A DNA stretch of 64,000 bases from Candidatus Melainabacteria bacterium (GTDB lineage: Bacteria > Cyanobacteriota > Vampirovibrionia > Obscuribacterales > Obscuribacteraceae): contig PLXC01000185.1 of NCBI GenBank assembly GCA_003151275.1, forward strand, positions 62,001 to 126,000. The letters are read 5' to 3'. This document shows, one piece after another, positions 34,299 to 42,242 of this stretch (position 1 is the stretch's first letter; each line of letters begins with the position of its first letter). The position numbers and the translations under genes were made by a program. The notes below the pieces were generated by a model. That model had not been told where the DNA came from and ran no database searches. It was given only the letters and a program-made list of their open reading frames with translations.

Positions 34299-34790
34299 GT
34301 TTTCCTCCAGTATCCTTCGGTAGAAGGTTTTTTGTTTTCTTACTTGAACTTTGGTCGAGTGATTTTGATTATCTTGTCCGGTTTTTAGACGCGGCTTAGG
34401 GCAGTCCAGACCAACTACGACGTCATTTGTAAATGACTGAGACTTCAGAATATTCGCCTAAGCCCAGCCCCGCAACAATGAGTGGCTGTGAATTATAGCT
34501 CACCGTATCTGAGTTCATCAATCCTTAATTGTAGGACTAAACTGAGCATATTTCTATTAGGGCTAGGACGGATTAATGTCGACAAAAATACTGCGTTATC
34601 AAGTCCGTAATTGTAGTCATATAGTCTACTTTCGGATGTGGCCAGGTGAAATTTTTTTTGGGGTATTCTATATGGATAGCCCTGGTTTTTCCGCAACGTT
34701 TCTTAGTATATGGGCCCAAAATCCTCGGGACTCAGCAGGTATCCGTTCCGATGCCCAGTAAACTAAAAGAGTGCCTATAGGGGAATTTCT
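34299..34790. other. 492-base intergenic region with a large structured segment
   Basis: No convincing gene lies here. GGCTTAGG at 34393-34400 pairs with CCTAAGCC at 34457-34464, and inside it GTCATTT/AAATGAC forms a second hairpin at about 34422-34437, so 34391-34466 can form a two-level structure. It lies about 100 bases upstream of the YflT-like gene on the minus strand and could be part of its leader. The right part is AT-rich and should hold the promoter of the gene at 34791. Confidence 0.5.
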
Positions 34791-35153
34791 GTGCCAGATG
34801 ATGACGAGCAAGAGCAATTCGAAGTACAAGAAGTAGAGTCAGTCGAGTGCAGCGAAAAACAAAGCAACACGGCGTCCATAATTCAAACTGAAGAGTATGG
34901 CAATTCTGTTCAGGTCAACTTGCAGACCTCTGGAATTGCGGTGCAGGTGAATACACAGTCCGCCATGGCGAAAATGGTAGAGCTAACGGCCAAGTATGAC
35001 CTTGTATCAGGACAGCTCAAGGAGTACACCGGTAGGCTGGAAGCTTCCTTTTATCGGATTGGATTTTTAGAGTCTCAACTTGAAGAGCGCCAGAAAGAGA
35101 TAGAGCAGTTGAAGCAAAAGGTCCAAGTCCAGAACAAGTGCGACGGAGACTGA
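34791..35153 (+). CDS. Acidic coiled-coil protein
   Basis: A GTG at 34791, with AGGGGAA about eight bases upstream, starts a 120-residue protein. The first 30 residues are very acidic (DDDEQEQFEVQEVESVE). The middle has two related beta segments (SVQVNLQTSGIAVQVNTQS), and the C-terminus is a coiled coil (LESQLEERQKEIEQLKQK). No signal peptide or membrane segment is present, so it is cytoplasmic. The family is not recognised; the arrangement suggests a small scaffold or regulator. Confidence 0.65.
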   Translation: MPDDDEQEQFEVQEVESVECSEKQSNTASIIQTEEYGNSVQVNLQTSGIAVQVNTQSAMAKMVELTAKYDLVSGQLKEYTGRLEASFYRIGFLESQLEERQKEIEQLKQKVQVQNKCDGD

Positions 35154-35413
35154 GCAAAAAATTGGCGAGCTTTCTTTCCTGTCTAGTTGGGAAATCCACA
35201 GTTAGAGCGTTCTGCATCTCATAATACGGAACTTGTCAAGCCTCGCGCCGTCAGTGTCTCCAATACTATCTATTCGATGTCTGTGGATGAGTTGTGGGGT
35301 TTTCCATACATTTGAGAGTCATCGAAGCTGACAACTGTAGCCGTTCGACGCAGCTTCTGTGATATAACGGAATTAGGCAAACGAGCCCGCGAAGGCGGGA
35401 GGGAGCTAATATA

Positions 35414-36028
35414 ATGCATTCTGAAATACTAGGTTTCGAAAACGCCTCCAACACTTTTCCCTATAACTACTTGCTGGAGTGGGAATGGCCGGAGCACATC
35501 GAGTTATTAATAAGACGGCTGGTTTGGGCACGACTTGTCGAGTTAACTGAAGCGACTGACGGCGATGCACCTGCGCCATCTGATTACTTAGCGGCCAAAG
35601 TGTGCTGGTTGATTGCCAGTTGCCCACAAACACACCCGGCCGTTTTAGATGTCTTAGCGAGCACTAACTGCTCGGCTTATGCCGAGCGCATCGCAGAAAA
35701 TCCGAGGACGGCCCCATCCACACTGGCACGCTTGGCTGGTCATCCGCTACCTCAGGTAAGATGCGCTGTATCTGAAAATGAAAATACTCCAGTGGACGTA
35801 ATTAACATCCTTGTGCAGGATGAGCATGTAGACGTACGCTACGCCATGGCAGAAAACCACAATATGGCTGAGGATGTTCTACAGACTCTGTCGGAAGATG
35901 AAAACTGCTACGTTGCGTCACGTGCTAAACGAACGCTCAATCGTCTTGCTCCCCCTTCTGTAGTGACGATGAAGCTGCAGCGTACTCAAAGAGCCACTGA
36001 CACTTTGAAGAAAGTAGCGAGAGGCTAA
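35414..36028 (+). CDS. LRV/HEAT-like repeat protein
   Basis: The 204-residue product contains four to five tandem units of the leucine-rich-repeat-variant type, for example IAENPRTAPSTLARLAGHPL, VRCAVSENENTPVDVINILV and VRYAMAENHNMAEDVLQTLS. These short helical repeats are protein-binding solenoids. The N-terminus (WEWPEHIELLIRRLVWARL) is helical. GGGAGG lies about eleven bases before the ATG, and a small CCCGCG/GGCGGG hairpin precedes it. A strong terminator follows at 36091. Its partner is unknown; nearby genes are stress-type. Confidence 0.75.
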   Translation: MHSEILGFENASNTFPYNYLLEWEWPEHIELLIRRLVWARLVELTEATDGDAPAPSDYLAAKVCWLIASCPQTHPAVLDVLASTNCSAYAERIAENPRTAPSTLARLAGHPLPQVRCAVSENENTPVDVINILVQDEHVDVRYAMAENHNMAEDVLQTLSEDENCYVASRAKRTLNRLAPPSVVTMKLQRTQRATDTLKKVARG

Positions 36029-36090
36029 GACACGATACAAGACACACGATAAAGGTACACAAACGCTAGCTATACAACAGCAAAATACAC

Positions 36091-36118
36091 AAGAAAGATG
36101 CTTACGGGCATCTTTCTT
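36091..36118. terminator. Bidirectional intrinsic terminator
   Basis: AAGAAAGATGC, loop TTACGG, GCATCTTTCTT forms an eleven-pair perfect stem with A residues before and T residues after. It serves the convergent LRV protein gene and the Ku gene. Confidence 0.88.
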
Positions 36119-36154
36119 ATTTGATCCGTTTTTAGTGGCGTTACCGATATGCTA

Positions 36155-37093
36155 CTAAGCGGCCCCGCGCTTGCGCGTCATTGATTTCTTCTTGGCTGGT
36201 GCTTTCGCTGGTGTTACTTTCTTTGCGGTTGTTCCCTTCTCGGATCCCTTTTTGTGCGCCGCTTGCTTCTTGACCGAAGAAAGAAATTTCTCTTCTTGAG
36301 CTTGTGGTGCTTTCTTAGAGCGGCTTGATTTGGCGTTCTCAACGCTAGCTCTGAGAGCGTCCATCAGATCGACTACGTGCGTGGGTGGTGCGTTCGGCAC
36401 TTCTACTACTGTTTCATCGCCATCAACTTTGGACTGGATCAACGCAGAAAGAGCTTCGCGATAATGGTCTGCATAGTCCTCCGGTTGAAATTTCTGAGCC
36501 ATGATATCGATGAGACTTGAAGCCATTGCTAGCTCTTGCTTAGAGACCTTAATTGACGGCAATTTGGTTTTCATGTCCACTCGTATTTCGTCCGGGTAAA
36601 GCAGCATCTCTAGAATCAAGTTCCCTCCCAGCACTCGCAATGAACACAGTCGTTCTTTGTTGCGCAATGCCAATGTTCCGATTGCCACCATTCCCTTGTC
36701 TTCCAGGGCTTGCATGAAAAGAGCGCAAGGCTTCTGTGCCAGCTTTTCTGGTTCCAAATAATAGCTGCCGTCGAAATAGAGTGGATCTATTTCTTCGGCT
36801 TTGACGAACGCACTAATGTTGATGATGTTCTTGCTTGGTAGGGGCAGATTCTCCAAGTCGTCTTTTGTCACCACTACATAGTTGCCTTTGCTGTACTCAA
36901 AGCCTTTGACAATTTGATCAAATTCCACTTGCCGATCGCATGTTGGGCACCACCGCATTTCTTTTATTCGGGTTTTGCACTTTTCGTGCAACTGATGGAA
37001 AGAGAGGCTCTTGCTCTCGGTAGCTGTATACAGTTTGACTGGAATGCTTACCAATCCGAAACTTATAACTCCGCTCCAAATTGCTCTTGGCAT
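36155..37093 (-). CDS. ku: Bacterial Ku, non-homologous end-joining protein
   Basis: It binds DNA double-strand ends as a ring dimer and recruits LigD. The start MPRAIWSGVISFGLVSIPVK is the Ku hallmark; LHEKCKTRIKEMRWCPTCD is the family Cys-containing segment, followed by KGFEYSKGNYVVVTKDDLE. A conserved LYPDEIR and the helical core follow, and a Lys/Ala/Pro-rich tail (KKVTPAKAPAKKKSMTRKRG) extends beyond the core, as in Ku proteins with extra DNA-binding tails. The ATG at 37093 gives 312 residues; the open frame to 37195 adds residues absent from the family. No ligD is in the window, so its partner must be elsewhere. Confidence 0.95.
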   Translation of the reverse strand: MPRAIWSGVISFGLVSIPVKLYTATESKSLSFHQLHEKCKTRIKEMRWCPTCDRQVEFDQIVKGFEYSKGNYVVVTKDDLENLPLPSKNIINISAFVKAEEIDPLYFDGSYYLEPEKLAQKPCALFMQALEDKGMVAIGTLALRNKERLCSLRVLGGNLILEMLLYPDEIRVDMKTKLPSIKVSKQELAMASSLIDIMAQKFQPEDYADHYREALSALIQSKVDGDETVVEVPNAPPTHVVDLMDALRASVENAKSSRSKKAPQAQEEKFLSSVKKQAAHKKGSEKGTTAKKVTPAKAPAKKKSMTRKRGAA

Positions 37094-37239
37094 AGTTTTT
37101 ACTACCAAATGGAATGTTGTCAGACTCGAGTTGGTGACGAGATCTATTGGCAGGGGTTCCAGCCCGTCTGATATTCGCCAGGGAACTTTGATCATTCATC
37201 TTATGTCTATCGGAATTGAGTTTCCTCGAGGTGACCTTG

Positions 37240-37686
37240 ATGACTACAGCCGCAATAAATGTCCTGAACTCTCTGTTGATTGAAGAAGTTACCGCGGCCG
37301 AAGCATACAAACAAGTAGTCCAAAAGTTGCCTGGACTGGATATTAAGTTGGAACTGCAAGAATTGCACATTGCCCATTCTAAACGGGCTCAGAAGCTTAA
37401 AAAGCGCCTCAGAGAACTAGCTGGCACACAGGCTAACAACTCGATCAGGCGAGCAATTATGGACATGGTGTTTAGCGGCGCGGCCGAAGAGTTAGTGTCC
37501 CGCATTCTTCTATTTTTCGAAAACATTGAGAATCGAATTCTCTCCTCTTACGAACTGAGTTTGAGCGAGTTGGATCATTTGTCACTATCACTGGTGCAAA
37601 CAGATCTGATACCAGATCAAGACCTGACCTATAACGTTGTTTACACCCTCAAAACAGGTATGGCGCCACTTGCTAAAAGCGCCTGA
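37240..37686 (+). CDS. Ferritin-like four-helix protein (DUF2383-like)
   Basis: The 148-residue product starts at an ATG preceded by GAGGTGA. It is all helical with two helical hairpins: INVLNSLLIEEVTAAEAYKQ, then LELQELHIAHSKRAQKLKKR, then a pair in the second half. Glu, Tyr and His spacing in the first hairpin resembles the DUF2383/PA2169 ferritin-like family, which occurs with stress genes. The metal site is not certain. It is divergent from ku with about 150 bases between starts, so the two may share control. The family role is unproven. Confidence 0.6.
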   Translation: MTTAAINVLNSLLIEEVTAAEAYKQVVQKLPGLDIKLELQELHIAHSKRAQKLKKRLRELAGTQANNSIRRAIMDMVFSGAAEELVSRILLFFENIENRILSSYELSLSELDHLSLSLVQTDLIPDQDLTYNVVYTLKTGMAPLAKSA

Positions 37687-37715
37687 GTCAGGGAACAACT
37701 GAGCCTTGCAATCAG

Positions 37716-38120
37716 TTAGTGAGATACGTGTCGCCCGCCGACATCAGGAATCCATCGGCAAATCATCTCTCTGAACTCTTCAGCTGTGAATGGTTTGCTC
37801 ATGTAATCATCCATGCCGGCCCCAAGACACTTTTTCTTGTCGCCTTCCATGGCTCGTCCGGTAATGGCCACGATCGGAGTATGGTAGCCCTTGTCGCGTT
37901 CAAGCTCTCGAATCCTTTGAGTGCACACCAAGCCATCGCTTCCAGGCAATTTCCAATCCATCAGAATCAGCGCGAAAAGACGACCCTTTTCGATTTCTGT
38001 CAGCGCTTCTTCTGAGCTGGAAACGATCTGAACATCGTAACCGTATTTTTTTGCCAGAAGAAAAAGCAGTTTTTGCTCGATGACATGGTCTTCGACGACC
38101 AAGATGGCTGGTTTTTCCAT
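37716..38120 (-). CDS. Stand-alone receiver (CheY-like) protein
   Basis: A single receiver domain of 134 residues with no output domain. It has the acidic pocket (ILVVEDHVIEQKLL), phospho-acceptor D55 in LILMDWKLPGSDG, a conserved Thr in IVAITGRAM, and Lys in YMSKPF. It closely resembles the receiver at 38960 and the receivers of hybrid kinases that act in phosphorelays (GxxDDYxSKPF type). No kinase or phosphotransfer gene is adjacent. It is convergent with the ferritin-like gene, only 29 bases apart. Confidence 0.9.
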   Translation of the reverse strand: MEKPAILVVEDHVIEQKLLFLLAKKYGYDVQIVSSSEEALTEIEKGRLFALILMDWKLPGSDGLVCTQRIRELERDKGYHTPIVAITGRAMEGDKKKCLGAGMDDYMSKPFTAEEFREMICRWIPDVGGRHVSH

Positions 38121-38288
38121 GAATAAAACACCAAGGCTAATCCCTAAGTGTATTTTACGTCTTATTAGAGTTTACAAACACAAAATTGCGCCGAAAGTTT
38201 AGAATCTCCTGCTGAGCAAGACCGCCGCATATACAAATGGAACCTTGAAGAGCGGAATCCGTCGCTGTTTTCACCAGCTGAGGTAACG

Positions 38289-38498
38289 ATGTTGACTGAT
38301 CAGAATGAAGAACAAAATTTAGAAGCCAAGCCAAAACCATCTGCTGCAGCAGAAAGGAAGATGACGCGGGCTGTTACTGATGAGTCAACACTTGCCGATA
38401 AGGAAGCACTGTTCGCCGAATTGCAGGAACGAGCGAATGCCGTTGATAAAGTAATGACTAAGAACGGACCGCCCGAACTTGATCTGGGCAGCGGCTGA
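38289..38498 (+). CDS. Small acidic hypothetical protein
   Basis: A 69-residue protein whose ATG follows GAGGTAAC at a good distance. It is hydrophilic and charged (EEQNLEAKPKPSAAAERKMT) with a helical middle (LADKEALFAELQERANAVDK) and no cysteine. There is no signal peptide. The family is not recognised. It lies between two receiver genes and resembles in type the 68-residue acidic protein at 39539. Confidence 0.6.
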   Translation: MLTDQNEEQNLEAKPKPSAAAERKMTRAVTDESTLADKEALFAELQERANAVDKVMTKNGPPELDLGSG

Positions 38499-38658
38499 TC
38501 ACCACATGTAGTGGCGCTACTTTCGATGGTAGAGTCCTAGCATAGGTGATTCCTCAAACTGGGTTGACTAAGCAGTGTACATACATTTGCGACATAACAA
38601 CTCCTGACTTAAGGCACTTAATGCCTGCTGTGCTATAAACAGCTAGGAGGTACGAGAT

Positions 38659-38955
38659 ATGAAGGATTGGCATTGGTTCATAGTTTTTGCCGTGATCCTG
38701 ATCACGCCGCTGCTGCCCAACATTTTGCGTGACAAGTGTCCCAGCTGTAATCGTCGCAAACTGAACTCGCTTGAGACGCTCAAAGTGCACAGCGATGACG
38801 GTCCGCAAACTTTTGCCTATATTACTTTTTATCGTTGCGACAATTGTTCAAATATTTATAAGCGCAATAAAAGCGGACCTCTCGAACTTTCATCGCCAGA
38901 GGAATATCGCTTACTTTCGGAAGCGGCAGTGGCCGCTCGACACCCTGAAAGTTAA
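38659..38955 (+). CDS. Membrane-anchored zinc-ribbon protein
   Basis: The 98-residue product has one N-terminal membrane helix (WFIVFAVILITPLLPNIL) followed by a cytoplasmic-type zinc ribbon: C27-x2-C30 in DKCPSCNRR and a second CxxC in YRCDNCSNIY. Beta strands lie between the two knuckles as expected for a rubredoxin-like ribbon. AGGAGG lies nine bases before the ATG. It is likely a metal-bound membrane-associated protein of unknown role. It is convergent with the receiver gene at 38960, with only four bases between the ends. Confidence 0.72.
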   Translation: MKDWHWFIVFAVILITPLLPNILRDKCPSCNRRKLNSLETLKVHSDDGPQTFAYITFYRCDNCSNIYKRNKSGPLELSSPEEYRLLSEAAVAARHPES

Positions 38956-38959
38956 GTTG

Positions 38960-39352
38960 CTATTCACCCTGGTTGACCGGTCCTATCCAGCGGAAGATCG
39001 TTTTTTCTAATTCCTCGCGAGTAAAAGGCTTGGAAATGTAGTCACTCATGCCCGCCCAAATACAGCGCTCTTTGTCCCCATCCATGGCTTGGGCTGTCAC
39101 GGCTACTATCGGGATTTGCTTTCCGTTTACCGACCCCAGCGATCGAATCGTTTTGGTCGCTTCCAATCCGTCGAGCTCGGGCATGCGAATGTCCATCAAA
39201 ATGATTGCATAGGTCCGCTGCCGCACTGCTTCAATGGCTTGACGCCCGGTTTCGGCCAAGTCGAAGTCGAGACCCATGTTCTTTAGAAGCGTTGAGAACA
39301 CGATTTGATTGCTTTTGTCGTCTTCCACAACCAGGACTCTTTTCTCGTCCAT
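38960..39352 (-). CDS. Stand-alone receiver (CheY-like) protein
   Basis: The ATG at 39352, preceded by GAGGTC, gives a 130-residue single receiver. The acidic pair is in VLVVEDDKSNQ, the phospho-acceptor D54 in IILMDIRMPELDG, and the conserved Thr and Lys are in IVAVTAQAM and YISKPF. The open frame to 39460 is rejected because the extra residues precede the first beta strand. The sequence is of the hybrid-kinase receiver type and is a paralogue of the protein at 37716. No partner kinase is adjacent. Confidence 0.9.
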   Translation of the reverse strand: MDEKRVLVVEDDKSNQIVFSTLLKNMGLDFDLAETGRQAIEAVRQRTYAIILMDIRMPELDGLEATKTIRSLGSVNGKQIPIVAVTAQAMDGDKERCIWAGMSDYISKPFTREELEKTIFRWIGPVNQGE

Positions 39353-39538
39353 CGGTTGACCTCGGATTCTTAAAATGGACCCGTATATTAAGCTGCGAAC
39401 CAAATCATACTTAGTATAAGCGCAAACGGTATTTCTCGACCCATCGCAAGTACTGAACAATTCCGCTAATTTCTACTGACTCGGGAACTCTTGAGCTAAG
39501 ACGCGCGTCGCAGAATCACGTCCTAGAGGAGAATAAGC

Positions 39539-39745
39539 ATGCTGCCAGAGATTAGGAAAGAAAATGCTGTTGTTGACGAGGATAACGTGGACTATTTGCA
39601 TCCGGATGGCAAGCCGGCCACTTCGGAGAAGGTCAAGACTGTGGAAGAGTACGCTATTGGTGAGAAAAGCGTGCAAAAGTCGATAGACGAAGCCGACGGT
39701 CACCATATGTGCTCAGATGAGTGTCAGAAGCACCATTTGGTTTAA
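39539..39745 (+). CDS. Small acidic protein with His/Cys tail
   Basis: The 68-residue product starts after AGAGGAG. It is acidic and hydrophilic (IRKENAVVDEDNVDYLHPDG) and ends with a short His/Cys cluster (GHHMCSDECQKHH) that could bind a metal. There is no signal peptide. The family is not recognised. It is the last small gene of the stress-type cluster and is convergent with the gene at 39770. Confidence 0.6.
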   Translation: MLPEIRKENAVVDEDNVDYLHPDGKPATSEKVKTVEEYAIGEKSVQKSIDEADGHHMCSDECQKHHLV

Positions 39746-39769
39746 CACCATATTTGGTATCAATCAGCA

Positions 39770-40252
39770 CTACGCACTTGTTAGAGGCGGTCCTTCTCGA
39801 TCGCTATCTTCTGCTGGTGCCATGCACAGAAGTCGCCAGCGGTGCAGTTCTGCCAGGCTCAGTTTGCCATGCACAAGAAACTGGCAGAGAACTTCACGAT
39901 CCATCGGAGTAATCGTCTTCTGTGGACCCGGTTCATCATCGACAAGATTGGCAATGGTATCGAAGTATTTTGCCAACATCAAAAGCATGACATATTCGTC
40001 ATGCGTGAAAATATCCGGGCGCATAATCAGCTTGCCCAGGTGCTCTTTACTCAGCCCCTGGTCCTTCGGGTCCAGCCTCGGATACGTTTTCACGAACAGG
40101 CGGGCAAACGTCTCTGAATCTAAAGTCTCTTGGGTGAGCGACTCGACGTGGTCTGCCGAGGTTGGCGCGCTGGTTTTATGCAGCCACAAAAGGTCGTCCA
40201 GAGACCCGTGTCCCTGAACTGTTCTAGGATTGCGGTTTTTTCCGGCGGTCAT
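39770..40252 (-). CDS. Hypothetical helical protein downstream of iolG
   Basis: The 160-residue product starts after GAGGTCAGGA and lies 40 bases after the end of iolG, so it may be co-transcribed with the inositol operon. It is helical (EHLGKLIMRPDIFTHDEYVM, LMLAKYFDTIANLVDD) with a segment DPKDQGLSKEHL that resembles an EF-hand loop but lacks a full consensus. There is no signal peptide. The function is unknown; a role in inositol use is possible from position only. Confidence 0.6.
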   Translation of the reverse strand: MTAGKNRNPRTVQGHGSLDDLLWLHKTSAPTSADHVESLTQETLDSETFARLFVKTYPRLDPKDQGLSKEHLGKLIMRPDIFTHDEYVMLLMLAKYFDTIANLVDDEPGPQKTITPMDREVLCQFLVHGKLSLAELHRWRLLCMAPAEDSDREGPPLTSA

Positions 40253-40292
40253 TTCCTGACCTCAAGACCGTGGCTACTATGATTACATACCC

Positions 40293-41330
40293 TTATTTTG
40301 AAATCTTAGCCTCAATTTCAGAAAGCGCAACGGCTCGACCTTCAATAAGAGACTTTTTTGCCGCCAGGGCGATCAAAATAGGCGTCCTTCCATCTTCGCC
40401 TGTCACGGGCACGCTTTTGTCGTCGAGCACAGCGTTGACGAATTCATTAATTTCGCCCAGATACGATTCTGTGTAGCGATCCATGAAAAAGTTAAGGGGC
40501 AAAGGAGCGTGAACCCCGTTTTTGTCAGCAAAAGTTGTGCGGTGCGGCGTATTGTTGTCAGCTGAAATTACACCGGCGGAGCCGAATACCTCGACCCTTT
40601 GGTCGTAACCGTAAACGGCCTGACGACTGTTATCGATCGAGCCAATCGCTCCATTTGCAAACTCCAGGACGATGATGGCAGTATCTATGTCGTTGGCCTC
40701 TCCGATCCGCGGGTCAACTCTGACGCACCCGGTTGCGAAAACCTTGGTCACCTCTGATCCTGACAAGAATCGAGCCATGTCGAAATCATGAATGGTCATG
40801 TCCATGAACATGCCACCAGATACGGCGATGTACTCTATCGGTGGCGGCGCTGGATCTCGGCTGGTGATCCGGACGATATGCGGATCGCCAATCATCCCTG
40901 AGCGAACCACATCGTGCACGTGGCGGAAATTCGGATCGAAGCGGCGATTGAATCCGATCTGCAGCTTCACACCAGCTTTTTTGACAGCATTCAAGGCTCG
41001 GTCAATCTTGCTCACTTCATGGTCAATTGGTTTTTCGCAAAATATATGCAGCCCTGCAGCAGCAGCGTCCTCGATGATTTGGGCGTGCGTGTCGGTTGAT
41101 GAGCAAATCAGCACTGCGTCCAACTTCTCGTTGGCAAACATCTCGGTGTAGTCTGAGTAAACTGGACCCACTTCAATTTCGGCGGCTAGCTTACGTGCGC
41201 TAGGTAGATGACTGTCGGCAATGGCTGCAAGTGTGACGCGAGTAATGCGACTTTTCAGATGTTGGGCATGTAGCCGGCCGATGCGCCCGGCACCGATCAG
41301 TGCCACCGCTAGATGATTTTTCTTCGTCAC
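40293..41330 (-). CDS. iolG: myo-Inositol 2-dehydrogenase
   Basis: It oxidises myo-inositol to 2-keto-myo-inositol with NAD+, the first step of inositol catabolism. The Gfo/Idh/MocA fold is shown by the N-terminal VALIGAGRIGRLHAQHL (Rossmann), FCEKPI with the catalytic Lys (about 95-100), and MDMTIHDFDMARFL carrying the Asp/His pair. Length (345) is normal. GTG at 41330 is preceded by AGGAG. It follows iolE after nine bases. A scyllo-inositol or related dehydrogenase is the alternative, but the operon favours iolG. Confidence 0.9.
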   Translation of the reverse strand: MTKKNHLAVALIGAGRIGRLHAQHLKSRITRVTLAAIADSHLPSARKLAAEIEVGPVYSDYTEMFANEKLDAVLICSSTDTHAQIIEDAAAAGLHIFCEKPIDHEVSKIDRALNAVKKAGVKLQIGFNRRFDPNFRHVHDVVRSGMIGDPHIVRITSRDPAPPPIEYIAVSGGMFMDMTIHDFDMARFLSGSEVTKVFATGCVRVDPRIGEANDIDTAIIVLEFANGAIGSIDNSRQAVYGYDQRVEVFGSAGVISADNNTPHRTTFADKNGVHAPLPLNFFMDRYTESYLGEINEFVNAVLDDKSVPVTGEDGRTPILIALAAKKSLIEGRAVALSEIEAKISK

Positions 41331-41339
41331 GTTCTTCTC

Positions 41340-42242
41340 CTAAATGCCGATGTTTTGCAGAAAAGTTCTGTTTCTAATGGCGCTTTCCAACGGTGTGCCC
41401 ATACCGGGCAGAACATCTTGTTCAACAACGATCCAGCCACTGTACTTTCGGTCTTGCAACTCGTGGGCAATGTTAGCAAAATCTACTTCACCTTTTCCGA
41501 GTTCGCAAAAAATGCCCATGCGCACGGATTCGAAATAATCCCATTCTTTTGTTCGGGACTGGGCCGCTAACTGGCTGTCGCAATCTTTGAAGTGGACATG
41601 CCAGATTCGGGCTGCATGTTTTTTGTAAGCAGCCAAGGCGTCGCCGCCGCCAAAAGTGTAGTGCCCCGTGTCTAAGCAAAGTCCGATCAAGAGAGGATTT
41701 GTGCTGTCCAGAAATCGGTCGATTTCGGCAGGTGTTTCGACAAAGCCAGCGCAGTGATGATGAAAAACGGTCTTTACACCGGTCTCTTCAAGCACTGCCC
41801 GAGCGACTGCTTCGGCACCAGCGGTGAAGGTCTGCCACTGGCTCTCTGAAAGCTGATGTTCAGGCTGGATTCGACCTGCCATTTTTGTTCTGGTGGCATT
41901 CTTACCGTTATCATCGGAGAGAACGATAAAGGGATGTGAACTTACTTCAGCTAATAACTTGGCGGTTTTGACTGCGGATTCGATGCCTTCTTGATGCGCA
42001 GATTGCACCGAAAGATCTACTGGTACAAATGCCGCCAACATTGTCAGGTTTCTCTTGGTCAACTCGTTCTGTAGTTTATCCGGGTCGGTTGGCATGAAAC
42101 CCCAGTCACCAAGCTCCGTGCCGGCATAACCTGCCAGTACCATTTCATCCAAAACCTGCCCGAAGTGATTAGTCTTTTCTTCTAGTTCAAATTCCAGAAC
42201 TCCCCAAGAACAAGGAGCGTTTGCTACTTTTATATTCTTCAT
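41340..42242 (-). CDS. iolE: 2-Keto-myo-inositol dehydratase (inosose dehydratase)
   Basis: It removes water from 2-keto-myo-inositol to give 3D-trihydroxycyclohexane-1,2-dione. The family start VANAPCSWGVLEFE is clear, and the TIM-barrel with metal-binding residues is seen in the segments GLCLDTGHYTFGGGDAL, WHVHFKDCD and GWIVVEQD. The length of 300 residues is normal. The ATG overlaps the iolD stop by four bases (ATGA), so translation is coupled. It is part of the continuous iolB-to-iolG operon. Confidence 0.95.
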   Translation of the reverse strand: MKNIKVANAPCSWGVLEFELEEKTNHFGQVLDEMVLAGYAGTELGDWGFMPTDPDKLQNELTKRNLTMLAAFVPVDLSVQSAHQEGIESAVKTAKLLAEVSSHPFIVLSDDNGKNATRTKMAGRIQPEHQLSESQWQTFTAGAEAVARAVLEETGVKTVFHHHCAGFVETPAEIDRFLDSTNPLLIGLCLDTGHYTFGGGDALAAYKKHAARIWHVHFKDCDSQLAAQSRTKEWDYFESVRMGIFCELGKGEVDFANIAHELQDRKYSGWIVVEQDVLPGMGTPLESAIRNRTFLQNIGI

